This document shows, piece after piece, positions 30,529 to 40,738 of a DNA stretch of 64,000 nt. The position numbers and the translations under genes are program-made. The notes beneath the pieces were generated by a model, which saw only the letters and a list, made by a program, of their open reading frames with translations, was not told the origin of the DNA and searched no databases. This DNA comes from Allantophomopsis cytisporea (Eukaryota > Ascomycota > Leotiomycetes > Phacidiales > Phacidiaceae), in the NCBI GenBank assembly GCA_024752435.1, contig CP103020.1, forward strand, positions 1 to 64,000, in the 5' to 3' direction. The stretch's first letter is position 1. Every line of letters starts with the position of its first letter.

Positions 30529-33201
30529 TTATATAGCAACGAAGTTATACGACCCCGACTCCACAGTGAGCACGGTCTGATTGCTCGATTGACTTAGTAC
30601 CGAAACGCCATCAATAAGTTCCGTAACATTCTTTCCACTCTCTGTCACTAACCCATAAGCAAGAGTGACAATTCCAGTTGCTCCAATAGGGACGGTAATA
30701 TTATAAGTCATGGTTGAGCCCTTCAATGACCATTGACCTAGTACAAGCCCTTTGGGACTTCGATAACTTAAAGCAGCTGAGGTAAGATTACTCAGCACGA
30801 TTGGAGAAAACTCGATCGTGTCCCAAACAGCAGAATTATTTGATTGTGCGACGCCGCTCAGCTGGGTAAGCCAGCGATCAATGTATCCAAGCATGAAGTG
30901 GTTGAGGCTGTTGCATCCAGAACAGCTAGCTGTAGGTCCATCCCATCTTTCTGTGAGAGATGTTGCACCATGAAGGACCTGATAAGCATAGCTGGGCGAG
31001 GTAGGGTTCGTGGTAATGGCGTAGATTGTGTCGTCCGCGCCAAGTCTTTGAAGTGAGCGAATGAGAGATGGTAGCGCGATCTCACCAACAGTGAGATGAC
31101 TCCCGTTATTTCGAATGGACTGAATGATGTTGTTCAAGACGGATGTCTGGTATTCAGTAGGTACCGCACCCATATCAAGTGCAAGAGCATTGCAGGCTTG
31201 GGAATTGCTTCCATAGCTGCCATCTGTGCTGTTGAAGTATTCCTCGTGAAAGGATGTAAGAATGTTGTCCAGTAAAACCATATATGTCGCTGCATCTGAG
31301 GTCTTCCCTAAGGCTGATGCTATAGTGATCATGGCAGAGGTTGCCGCAGCATAGCCATATGTCGCTGTAATGCCGATGGGGGTGCTAGTATCAAAGCTAA
31401 TCCAGTCACCAAGTCCGTAATTGAGGAGATAGTTCGTTGATTTTGATGAAAGATAGTTGAGATACGTTTGCATGGTACCGTAATACTCCGTGAGGAGATC
31501 AATATCTCCATAGTTGTTGTAAAGCAATTGTGGAACAAGTATCATAGCATTGCCCCAATTTGGATCGTCCCTGAATCCACCTGAGAATATCGTATATTCT
31601 GGTGCTATGTCAGGAATGAGGCCTGTGCTAACAAGTGAGTCATTAATCGATTTGACGATGCCTTTCCCGTATGCCTCGATATCGTAACCACGAGTGACTG
31701 GATCAAACACCAGGTGAGTCTGTTCTAACCATCCAAATTTTTCCCTGTGTGGACAATCTGTCATGACGCTATAGATATTACTTTGAATGGCTCGGTCGAT
31801 AATTTTGTGAATGCTATTAAGCATGCTGTCACTAGTCTCAACTGTGCTTATCGATTCGCTGGTGGTACGAATAACAAGAGCAGTGGCATCAGAAGTATCT
31901 GGGGCGGATGTGAGGTTGACAGCGAGATATCGGAAGCCATGATACATGAACTTTGGCGAAAAATATGCAATTTCCCCCTTGCTAACAAATCCATCCCATA
32001 TGGGAGTTCCAGTGGTAGATTGATCAACAGTACCACTAGATTTGAGCCGTTCCGCAGGCCACATGGTAACTTGAACACCAATGGTTTCATTAATCTTCAG
32101 TAAGTACCAGCCAGCGAAGTTCGTTCCAAAATCAAACACATATTGACCACCAAACGGACCGGAAACACTAACAGCCGAAAGTTCATCAACTATTTGAAGG
32201 GGAGGAAATTGTGGCCCAACCAATGTACCTGGAGGTGGTGTAGTTGTGTTTGCTGTGCTCCATGTTGAGGTGTTGCCAGCTGGTGAAGACCAGTCTTCAA
32301 TTTCGAGGCGTGCGTCGTACTGTTCTCCTCCATACCACGACGACTCGATCCGGGGCCCAGAAACAGATGTCTTCCATGTTGTATCAGAAACAACACTATA
32401 GGTTGTACCGTCTGCGCAGGTATACTCAAGTTGTGCGATAAGCATGAGCTGCCTAGGAGGTAGAGTGTATTTCATGTAGCGGCCATCTAGGGCCGGTTCT
32501 GGATCCCATTGGCCTTTTCCTAGTTCGATGCCCAAAACATTGTTACCTTGATTCATGTAGGACGTTGCGGCATACGTCGAATAAAAAATGGTCTTGTTCG
32601 GATTGGAATACCCGGGCGCAAGTACATCATCTGAAACTTGAACGCCATTAATTAAGGCTGCGTGCTGGCCAAGCCCTGTCAAGTATAGTCGAGCTTTGAT
32701 GACTGAAGGACAAGAAACATCGAAGGACTTGACAAACAAAGGCAGAGAAGTTTCTCCCTTCTGATACTGGGTGTTGCCAATCCACGTTGCGTTCCAATCT
32801 GATGAAAATAGTAGCCCAAGTTCAAAAGAGGATACCTGGCTCCATGGAGAAGGCTGGCCAATTGAGTCCCACACGCGGACACGCCAGTATCCAATCGAAC
32901 GTGACTCCAAAGTATCCCCATTATATGACGCAGAAATATTGGTTGAATAGGTCTTGCCACTATCCCATAAATCGGCCGTAAAGGTGGAGGGCAAATTGGA
33001 TGTCGAGACTTGGATTTGGTAGGCTGTTTGGGAGTCATTGCGTATGGATGATTGCAAGCGCCATGATAGCCGCGGTGTCACAGTAGAAACTCCATATGGA
33101 TCAGATAGCCCTTCGCTGCGAGTTGAGTTAGGTTCGATTGTGATAGCCCATGTTGCGAGTATCAGGCTAGATAGTACAAGAAGATGCGTGTTTCCCAACA
33201 T
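30529..33201 (-). CDS. secreted alpha-L-rhamnosidase (GH78)
   Basis: An intronless 890-residue enzyme that removes terminal alpha-L-rhamnose from plant glycosides or rhamnogalacturonan outside the cell. The ATG at 33201 starts a clear signal peptide (MLGNTHLLVLSSLILATWA); the in-frame codon upstream is TTG. N-terminal beta domains contain ITIEPNSTRSEG, PRLSWRLQSS and WIGNTQYQKGE. The (alpha/alpha)6 catalytic domain has TDCPHREKFGWLEQTHL (about 481-497), DDPNWGNAMILVPQLLY (about 546-562), NYGLGDWISF, and TERWDGP with NSLNHFMLGYIDRWL near 750-780. These are the conserved GH78 stretches that hold the acidic catalytic residues. Many N-glycosylation sites suit secretion. The frame is uninterrupted. 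With the GH54 arabinofuranosidase it fits pectin side-chain breakdown. Confidence 0.93.
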   Translation of the reverse strand: MLGNTHLLVLSSLILATWAITIEPNSTRSEGLSDPYGVSTVTPRLSWRLQSSIRNDSQTAYQIQVSTSNLPSTFTADLWDSGKTYSTNISASYNGDTLESRSIGYWRVRVWDSIGQPSPWSQVSSFELGLLFSSDWNATWIGNTQYQKGETSLPLFVKSFDVSCPSVIKARLYLTGLGQHAALINGVQVSDDVLAPGYSNPNKTIFYSTYAATSYMNQGNNVLGIELGKGQWDPEPALDGRYMKYTLPPRQLMLIAQLEYTCADGTTYSVVSDTTWKTSVSGPRIESSWYGGEQYDARLEIEDWSSPAGNTSTWSTANTTTPPPGTLVGPQFPPLQIVDELSAVSVSGPFGGQYVFDFGTNFAGWYLLKINETIGVQVTMWPAERLKSSGTVDQSTTGTPIWDGFVSKGEIAYFSPKFMYHGFRYLAVNLTSAPDTSDATALVIRTTSESISTVETSDSMLNSIHKIIDRAIQSNIYSVMTDCPHREKFGWLEQTHLVFDPVTRGYDIEAYGKGIVKSINDSLVSTGLIPDIAPEYTIFSGGFRDDPNWGNAMILVPQLLYNNYGDIDLLTEYYGTMQTYLNYLSSKSTNYLLNYGLGDWISFDTSTPIGITATYGYAAATSAMITIASALGKTSDAATYMVLLDNILTSFHEEYFNSTDGSYGSNSQACNALALDMGAVPTEYQTSVLNNIIQSIRNNGSHLTVGEIALPSLIRSLQRLGADDTIYAITTNPTSPSYAYQVLHGATSLTERWDGPTASCSGCNSLNHFMLGYIDRWLTQLSGVAQSNNSAVWDTIEFSPIVLSNLTSAALSYRSPKGLVLGQWSLKGSTMTYNITVPIGATGIVTLAYGLVTESGKNVTELIDGVSVLSQSSNQTVLTVESGSYNFVAI

Positions 33202-34752
33202 TGTACTGAGGGTTGAGGAAACCAGACATTGATTCAACTGACATCTTTTCCATCAAGCAATATATCCGCATCTTTATATATGTATATATAGAGAGAGGGT
33301 GTTCGTCTTGGTTGACATAATGAGTGATGTATACTCGGTATATCTCGATGTATCGAAGTTTGGTAACTTCACCAGTCCTAATTTTGATTAATGCGGATCG
33401 CAAACAAGCTCAGGTGGTATTACTCGGTACCTTCTTTGGCGAGCTAAAGAGGCTGAGTCTCCACCAATGGACGTTTGTATAGGGTTGGGTAAATGCAAGA
33501 TGTGGAGGTCTGTGTACACTAGTTCAGTGTGGGGAATCCCAATGTGGTGGCGCCAAAAATAATGCTGGAAAATTGGAGAGTAAGAACGTGCTAAGCGTAC
33601 GCTAAGTACAAGGGTTCTTTGCTAAGTCAGGCTATAACAGACCAAGCACAACCGATTGGATGGCTAAATGAAAGCTATGAGATACCAGCACGAGAGGTCA
33701 AGATGTGCTGTGGCTTCCTTGGATAAACTATATCATCAGATGAATGCATCTCAAAACGGGCACACGCATCTCCCCTATTGGTGAGATATTTCCGTGCATT
33801 CTCAAGTCATTCTGGGTTCAAGAAGTCCAATGTATTTTATAAGAACATATACCCAACGCCTCCGGATTGAAGTCCAATTTGCGATGTGTATCTAATTCTT
33901 GCTTGTCAGATGTTCGTTTCGGTTCAGAGGCGGAAAGGCAATTCCACTCTTTCTGCGTGCAAGTTAAATTTCTGCGCCTTTTTTAGCAAAACTGGAACGA
34001 TATCTACCCCCTTACAGAACATTGATACATGGGCCGTGGACTATGAGAGCCAAAACTGGTGATACACTACGGAGTGTTACTGAGTTGGCCGAGACTCTGA
34101 GAACCCAAAGGACGCTTTTTAGTACATTGTATTTCACTTACTACATTATTGCAGCGCTCTAGTTTACAGGTCAAGTAGAGTGCAAGCAGAACAATAGAGC
34201 GAGTATAATAGGTCAAAGTAGATTAGAGCAAGGTGGAAAGGGCCTTGAGAAGTTAGTCCTACGGCTTTCGAAGGATTACTGTTGAGAAAAGACAAGTTGT
34301 GTAATATTTAAAGAAGTTGCAAACAGTGTTTTGGAAGAGGTTATAATTAACGCATGCAATCCTGATTGCTTCATTGATGGGCGCATGTCCCACAATTCAG
34401 TACATAATAAAGGTGGGTACAGTTCTGGTTATTCAATACGTAAAGGGTGGGAACAATTCTAACAGATTGATATTATTGATAGTGTGTAACGATAACCATG
34501 AAACCATGAACATTGATAAATCTATGAACTAAACGCTACGCAGACTAATTTACGTTGAGTTTCTAAGCCCTTCACAAAAACAATGATATGTACGCCTAGA
34601 CATCGACATGTGAGCACAGAACTCATGTATTGGAAAGACCGATTAACACTTACTTTCATGTTATAATAACACCTAAAACTATCACAGCTAATCAAACCTA
34701 ATCATCTTGCTCGCGCCAGCCATTTCGAACAATGAAACAATAGGCATGTTGC
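33202..34752. other. intergenic, promoter of the rhamnosidase and unrecognised DNA
   Basis: A run of tatatatgtatatata (about 33275-33290) near the rhamnosidase start may serve as a TATA-like element. The rest has no open frame of note and no repeat that I can see. Confidence 0.4.
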
Positions 34753-35565
34753 TTAGGCTATGAACTTAGTCGACCGCTTAGCACGGCTTGCAGTGCTGGA
34801 CATCTGGACAGCAAAGACACCACCAAAAGGACCGTTCGCGTTGTTGTTAGAGACCTTGACGAGGCAGAGGCCATTGACACCGTTGATAGTACCGTTGCAG
34901 GCGGTGCCTGCAGGAATCTCCACAGCAAAAGGCTATAGAGATATTAGTCAACCATCCCTAATCATGTCGCAAGATCTGTAAAGGTGACGAAGATGAACAC
35001 TTACGTAGTCTTCGCCGACATTATCGGCACGCTTGGAGATGAGGCCCATCTTCTCCAGAGAGCGATTCCAGAGGCTGCGCTTATCGGTATAGGCACCAGC
35101 GGGAGCAGCAATGTTGCCATCGGTTCCAGGAGGCTGAGTAGTCACAGAGGCGCTCTTGGCATTTGACCACTTGCCAGTGGCAGACTCGTCAACCAAGGCT
35201 TGTAGGGGACCGGCTCCGTCAGTAGTGACAATAGTGTATGTACCATTGACAGAACCACCACTGCTGACCTGGGGAAGGGTGCTGCCGGACAGACTCATGG
35301 CATCGACCAAGTCATTGAGTTGGTTGTTGCCAGCCTCATCAGTGTATCCAATATCATCATCGGTATTGATATCCTTGGACCAGAAGACAGTCGTATCAAC
35401 CTCAGTCTCATAGTTGGGACCATATGTGGGAACAATTGCTCCCTTGATACCAAGAGCCGTACCGTTGCCACCGAGATCACCGGTAACAACGGCAACCTTT
35501 CCATGGGCAGAAACAAGAGGAGCAACTGTGAGAGCGCAGATCATGAGATGGGTGTGGGTGTACAT
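34753..35565 (-). CDS. Egh16-like secreted protein (GAS/MAS appressorial family)
   Basis: Two exons (35005-35565 and 34753-34932; intron 34933-35004) give 246 residues. A signal peptide ends at about residue 20 (ALTVAPLVSA), and the mature protein begins HGKVAVVTGDLGGNGTALGI, the hallmark of the Egh16/GAS1/GAS2 family of Blumeria and Magnaporthe. Those proteins are made during appressorium formation and some affect penetration. The exon junction creates EDYPFAVEIPAGTACNGT, and the protein ends with GPFGGVFAVQMSST. Two cysteines (in GTACNG and NGLCLV) may pair. Lys-Arg pairs at 162-163 and 178-179 (ISKR-ADNVGEDY) and near the C terminus could be Kex2 sites. Biochemical role is unknown in the family. 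Confidence 0.88.
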
Positions 35566-37164
35566 TTTGAAGAGTTGGATACTTTCTGGTGTTTATAGAC
35601 TTTTTTTTGTGTTATCGAAATGAGTGCGTTAAGATGTGAGTAATGACTGTTAAATAAAGATTGTGAGAAGTGGAAAATCCGCCAGGGATGATCGAAAAGA
35701 ATGGAAATGAAGAATATTGAGATGCTGATACTGAGAGAGACAGTTGGGGAATCTTGGCAGATCTTTATACTTTTCCAACTTGCCATTCTAGGCCTCTTTC
35801 GGTTCAAGATGCTTGAAGGCATTCCCACATCTTTTTCAAAACGATTTCGTCTCAATTTCTTTCGTGGCTGCTCAAACTGCAGTGCCCAAGCAACACTCCA
35901 CAGTTGAGACAGTGAGGGAAAATAGATGAGAGGGGACGAATTACCAGTCGGAAACCATTGTCCTAGCATTGAACCCATGACATACCAGCGTCTAATCCTA
36001 CAATCAGACGAACGACGTAAAGCGACGGCATAAATCAGACAAGTTTAAGAGATGAGGCAAGGATAGGAGTCAGGGTTTGGTGATCTTAAAACGATAAGTT
36101 ATGAGCATGCCAGTCAATTAGGCCTCAGCCGTTTTGAATATTCCTGGGAGCAACGTCAGTAGGGTAAAGATACGAATTTTAGGGAAGGTTTCGCCGGTGC
36201 CACATGAGATTGCCCATAGCTTGACCACGTAACTGTATGTTTGATCGTAGCTGTATGCGCGGGTTGCGAGACTTACGTAGTTTCATTCGGCGGTAATCTA
36301 GGTACTCCTTACAAGTCAGGCTATAAACATGCAAAATTAGGCAACAACTCACACAACACTTACATTTTTTCCTACACAGCTCTGTGAACCCACATACTTA
36401 TCTACAATGCTCATCACTCAGTATCTAGATTTGCCGGGATTTTGGCGCCGGACTTTACTACTCAGGGTCGGGATCTCAAAGCCAAGGCCAAGCCTCTGAG
36501 ACGCCACCTTTCGACCATTGCTGTACTGTTTTCTGGCATAGAGAGACGATATTTACTACGTATAACCATCAACTCTGTATGGACTGTCACATTGTACTGA
36601 CCGTAGCGAATTGGATCGTATCATGATTTGAAACTGTATCCATCACACTCAGGCCGGGCTTGGTGATTTGTGTAGTCTCACTATCTCCTTGTACTTTTGT
36701 GGTCCTTATGAATGTGTCGACTCTTCGTGATTGTACCGGCATTCGAGTCTGTGTTGACCATCGTGTCTGTGCGGTACTTGAGTCTGCATCTGCCCTTGGC
36801 GTTCGTCCTGATAGTGCTTTGTCTTTTTACTTCGGTTAATCTTCGTGATCACATCTTTTCCATCCTATGCGTTCTTCCCATAGCTATAAGACTTGAATTT
36901 GCGGTTCTGAAGCTCATAGAGCGAACGTCGGCGTACTTTCATCGCTCGTCTTCTAGGTGTATCTGAGCCCGCGATGTTTCGGAGCTATTGAAATCTCTTC
37001 AAGGTCAACAGAACGTAGGTTTTGAGTATTTAAGACGTTCTTAAGTTTAAGACTAAGCTTCGGCTAAGCGCTTGAGAAATGGTAAGCTTGTCGTGCTACC
37101 ATAATAACTTTCACTTACTTTGAACCTCATTGCTATGTAGAGATTAGTATCCCCTGCAGTTCAT
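35566..37164. other. intergenic, long upstream region of the Egh16-like gene
   Basis: Open frames at 35541-35978 (minus) and 36712-36966 (plus, hydrophobic, Leu-rich) show no family features. I treat the region as promoter and gene-free DNA. Confidence 0.45.
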
Positions 37165-37290
37165 GATCCTCATAAGCCTCGATCTTCTAAGCTTTCCTTA
37201 CTGCATAACAGGCATAAATTCGGGATATGAAAAGCGTCCATTCGTTATTGTGAACAGTGGAAATTACGACGTTGTGACTGGCCTGAAACT
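37165..37290. repeat. diverged dispersed repeat, copy 2 (partner near 28,065-28,190)
   Basis: See copy 1. Begins cctcataagcctc and ends near tgactggcc. Divergence is substantial, so the duplication is old or has been mutated by RIP. Confidence 0.5.
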
Positions 37291-37424
37291 CTCGACTTTC
37301 GCTTGAAGGTTGCAGGGAATGCTCAGATAATGGTTTCAGTCACGATCTTATACAGACAACAAATGCACCAGGAAGCTGCCGAAGTTTCCGAGAGAAGATA
37401 TCAACGTATCATCAGTCTAAGTAC

Positions 37425-37620
37425 AGGGTTATCATGGTATAAGACGCTCGACCCAACTCTCCGAAGTCCGAACCGTTGCTGATCGTCTAGCCGCTCTCAC
37501 CACCAATATTAAGGACACTGCCAGCAACTTTTGCCGGTGCGACTTTACAAGTCACTCAGAGATACTTTATGTTTTTGGCTTGATGTGTAAATCAGGACTT
37601 GGACAGACTGATCTAGACTA
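37425..37620 (+). pseudogene. short coding relic, family unknown
   Basis: One frame of about 60 codons reads as plausible protein (STQLSEVRTVADRLAALTTN, DTASNFCRCDFTSHSEI, LYVFGLMCKSGLGQTD) and ends at a TAG or TAA just after. An in-frame TAA interrupts it upstream. No start or splice sites found. Confidence 0.25.
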
Positions 37621-37969
37621 ACCAATCAAGTTTCCTAAACTTGCTGAGACACAAATACAATCATAGCTCCACGCCTAAGCAGAGGATGAAATTCTAAGCT
37701 TCTCGGCTTTAGAAGATTCCCAATGACGCTCGGATATCTATCGATGTATAATCCACACAAATTCTTAACTATTAAAAAATTTTCTAGGCTGGTTGAGTGT
37801 TTAGCGGCTACCATTTTTGCAAATATGGAATGAAAATAAGAAAATCAGAACAAAGTCAGAACATCTATAATGTATATCCCTACGCCGAGAGACGTATGAG
37901 GTATATGTTTGAGTTCCCTATGAGTTAGTTACATCATACTTCTATACTGTCATGATATAAGCAGTAGCC

Positions 37970-38150
37970 AACTCTTACTTTTAAGTCTCTTACATTGGAA
38001 GACTTCCTAATTAGGCAATGGCGTGGGCGCGGCCACAGTACACTCTTCATGCATGTATACAGCTGCAGAGTAAATCCTGCCTCCTGTCCTCAACCATTTC
38101 ACATTCGTGTTCCCGCTGTGGTGCCACGCACCAATCGTGTTGACATATAC
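37970..38150. repeat. diverged dispersed repeat, copy 2 (partner near 25,830-25,990)
   Basis: Same strand and block order as the copy at 25.8 kb. It abuts the 3' side of the zinc-array gene. Confidence 0.4.
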
Positions 38151-38341
38151 TAATCAAATCGAGACTGAACTATGATTTCCGAACCCTGCAACAGCCACGA
38201 AGACTCTGCTACTCTTCAAAAGATAGAGCCGTTATATTTATCACGACTCGTCATCAACCATGCTTGAAGAATCAGTGTTTGTATATGATACTGTTGATGA
38301 CCCAACTGAACTAGCTTCCCCCCCTAAAATAATCTGAGTTA

Positions 38342-38668
38342 CTAGTGTTCAACCCTCTTTTGTGTATACTTACTACAATCACTACAAAAGCCTGGACCAC
38401 TGTTATAACAACCAGTACAAAGATGTTGCGTACACCAGTTTGTGTTGTCAACTCGACGCTGTGGACAGAATAGTCCTCCACTTCTAGCAGTGCAGGTATG
38501 TTGAGTACAATATATAACATTGGAAGACCCTGGAAGCGACCGATTTCCAAACCGCTGTCGTCGGTTCTGATTTTGACAAGTTGGCACTGTACAACGATGC
38601 GATACGCAATAGTACCCGCCGGCTTCTCGTGGTTGTCCACACCTCAAAACAACGCATTTGCCTGTCAT
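38342..38668 (-). CDS. small Cys/His-rich protein with four putative zinc sites
   Basis: A 108-residue protein starting at the ATG at 38668. It contains 13 Cys and three internal His in a strikingly regular order: C5, C10, C21, H24 / C26, C31, C54, H57 / C59, C68, C79, H82 / C84, C87, C95, C98. That gives three repeats ending in C-x2-H-x-C (YYCVSHRC, IYCTQHTC, NWCTQHLC) plus a closing C-x2-C-x7-C-x2-C, which is exactly sixteen ligands for four zinc ions. No signal peptide is visible. The sequence atttactcttgctag just upstream of the ATG could be a 3' splice site of a 5'-UTR intron. No named family recognised; DNA, RNA or protein binding is possible. Zinc binding is inferred from spacing only. 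Confidence 0.6.
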   Translation of the reverse strand: MTGKCVVLRCGQPREAGGYYCVSHRCTVPTCQNQNRRQRFGNRSLPGSSNVIYCTQHTCTARSGGLFCPQRRVDNTNWCTQHLCTGCYNSGPGFCSDCSKYTQKRVEH

Positions 38669-38904
38669 TGTGATATCTAGCAAGAGTAAATACAAACAAG
38701 ATTTGATGTTATAAAGATCGCACGTCAAGAAAGGAAGGATGTGATGGGCTTAATATCTTGGCCCGAAAACATTCTTACGTGGCGATAGATGTTAAAGTGT
38801 AACCTTTTACTGGCAAGAGTGGTATTACAAGGCGCAATAAATGCAAGCCTCAAGATCATAAAACTTACTGTCGTCAACCACATGATGTATAAGACAGCCT
38901 ATTG

Positions 38905-39236
38905 CAAATCGCCACACGATCCTTAGCTACTAATCCAGACTTGAAGGACCAGACAGGTTGATCACCTCTATCATGGCTGCCATGATGGGCCATGATGGGC
39001 CATGAAGCATCGTGAAGGTATCGCTTGCGAAATGTTCTGATCCAGAAATGAAGTACCAAACAGGTTGGACGCCTCCATCATGGGCCGCTACAAATGGTCA
39101 TGAGACAATTATAAAGTTGTTGCTTGCAACAGACGGTGTTGACTCGGACCTAGAGGACAAGGATGGTCTAACGCGTCTTTCATTAGCCCCTATAAGTGGT
39201 CAAGAAGAAACTTTGAAAACATTGCGTGCGACGTAA
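38905..39236 (+). pseudogene. ankyrin-repeat relic
   Basis: Two to three degraded ankyrin units can be followed: PDLKDQTG-stop-SPLS, then YQTGWTPPSWAATNGHETII and KLLLATDGVDSDLEDKDGLT with RLSLAPISGQEE. The first unit has TGA where the ankyrin consensus has Trp (TGG), a frame change and a small gatgggccat duplication (38985-39004). No start or N-terminal domain is found. Fungal NACHT/STAND-type or HET-type proteins often carry such repeats, but no such domain is visible here. Confidence 0.6.
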
Positions 39237-39402
39237 AGTGTTTACCAGAGTAGATAGCTCTTAACTTTGTGTTTCTCCGTATGTTGTCGTGATAAGTTCT
39301 TAACCACCTAGTATTACCAGATAAAGGCTATCAGGACGTAGCGCTCGGGATTGTGGCAGGCTCTTAGCTACTTTGATTATCGCATGTCATATCTCTTGGA
39401 AG

Positions 39403-39606
39403 TTAAGCATCCAGTAAAAATTGAGAATACTTGTTTTTAGATAAGAGCTGTAAGGTTGCATATCGTAAAAAGACCTCGGTAATATCATCCTCCTTGATAA
39501 TCAAGAAGGTATCACCTTCCAGCATCGCGCTACCTCCAGCGCCTGTAGTCTGACTGAACATTTGTAACAGCATAACCCTAGCCTTTTTCCGTGGATCATA
39601 ACTCAT
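39403..39606 (-). CDS. possible small hypothetical protein (67 residues)
   Basis: An ATG-started frame, MSYDPRKKARVMLLQMFSQ onward, of 67 residues with plausible amino-acid content but no domain, signal peptide or neighbour support. It may be a relic or chance. Confidence 0.2.
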   Translation of the reverse strand: MSYDPRKKARVMLLQMFSQTTGAGGSAMLEGDTFLIIKEDDITEVFLRYATLQLLSKNKYSQFLLDA

Positions 39607-40024
39607 ATTCAGGCAATCGTTTGTTTGATTCAAAGTATGACATCATACGTAGTATACTAAACATGGTTGTGATCGGTGCTTGATTTATTCTCAACTGATA
39701 ACGATGTGCTGCTGTAAATACTTCGATATGTTGTAACGTTTTTGTGTTACTCTTTAAGCGCTTAATGCTTCAATATATTAATTAATTCGTTGTATGCTCG
39801 TTTTCGGATTTTCAAGGGTCATAGTGATGTAATATGAGTTATTAACATTCCCTATAGCTCTAACAACCTCACAATGTTATGAGATGATTTTGTTTGATTT
39901 ATCTACAGGATCTAGATCTCTATAACTGAGTGTCCCTTGCTTTTCTAAATATACTTCTAACACAACTTAAGACTTTGTCCTCTGTCTTCTGCACAGATTC
40001 CAGACGACCCGACGTACGCAGAAA

Positions 40025-40738
40025 TCAGCATCCATATCCTTCACCAACCAAATTGGCCTTCAGGTTCCCAATAGCCGTGCAAGGGAAATCGACCGGATAT
40101 CCTGAAGTTACACCCGTAAAGTCTGCAGTACCAGCATAGACTCTCCAAGAGTTATCGAACCACTTTGGGCATGCAAACCAGCTTCCATTTCCAACTATAG
40201 TAAGTCAGCACAAGATCACCATCTCAAAGGACACGGTAAATAACGTACCTCCATCGTCCCCAAGAAAGCCGATATGCGGATCACTTCCCCACGGGTCGCT
40301 CTCATCCTCGCCGACAACAAAGAAGGAGCCCGTGTAAAATGGCCTCTCGTACTGCAGTGTACTGGGCTGATTCAATTCTGTACGCCCCGAGAAGCTGTCG
40401 CTGCCATTGTACACAGTGAAGATCCAGTTCTCAGCCGTAAATTCACGGCTTGTGACGAACGTGCCATACATGCGATCGGTATCGTTCTTCATGTAGTATG
40501 TGGGCTGGTATTCAACGTTGTCCACGGAGACGTTGGTAAAAATTCCTGCATCGGCATAGATAACTGGCAAGCCATCCAACGCAAAGCCCGGAAGATCGAT
40601 GGTAAGCGTAAAATTGTGGAAAGAGGCTGTGGAGTTGCATGTCGAGTTGAATGATGTAGCTTCATACTGTCTAGGCAAGGTTGATCTGGCAGCTCCAAGC
40701 GTGGCTCCCACCACTGCGAGGAACCTCAAAAATACCAT
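40025..40738 (-). CDS. secreted glycoprotein of unknown function
   Basis: Two exons (40249-40738 and 40025-40194; intron 40195-40248, GTACGT donor, ACTATAG acceptor) encode 219 residues. The ATG at 40738 starts a signal peptide (MVFLRFLAVVGATLGAARS). The mature part carries at least five N-glycosylation sequons (NST twice, NFT, NVS, NDT, NGS) and four cysteines (in NSTCNST, WFACPKW, DFPCTA and the C-terminal GYGC), enough for two disulfides. Aromatic, Gly-rich stretches (YTGSFFVVGED, VYAGTADFTGV) suggest a beta-rich extracellular fold. I recognise no named domain. It could be a cell-wall protein or an effector. Confidence 0.7.

Noticed and set aside
34753..35565. The predicted mature Egh16-like protein begins with His, as copper-dependent LPMOs do
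   Set aside because: No second histidine is present in the mature protein, so a histidine brace cannot form.
36712..36966. Hydrophobic 84-codon plus-strand frame
   Set aside because: Leu/Val richness comes from ct/gt-rich sequence; no family, no promoter or splice context.
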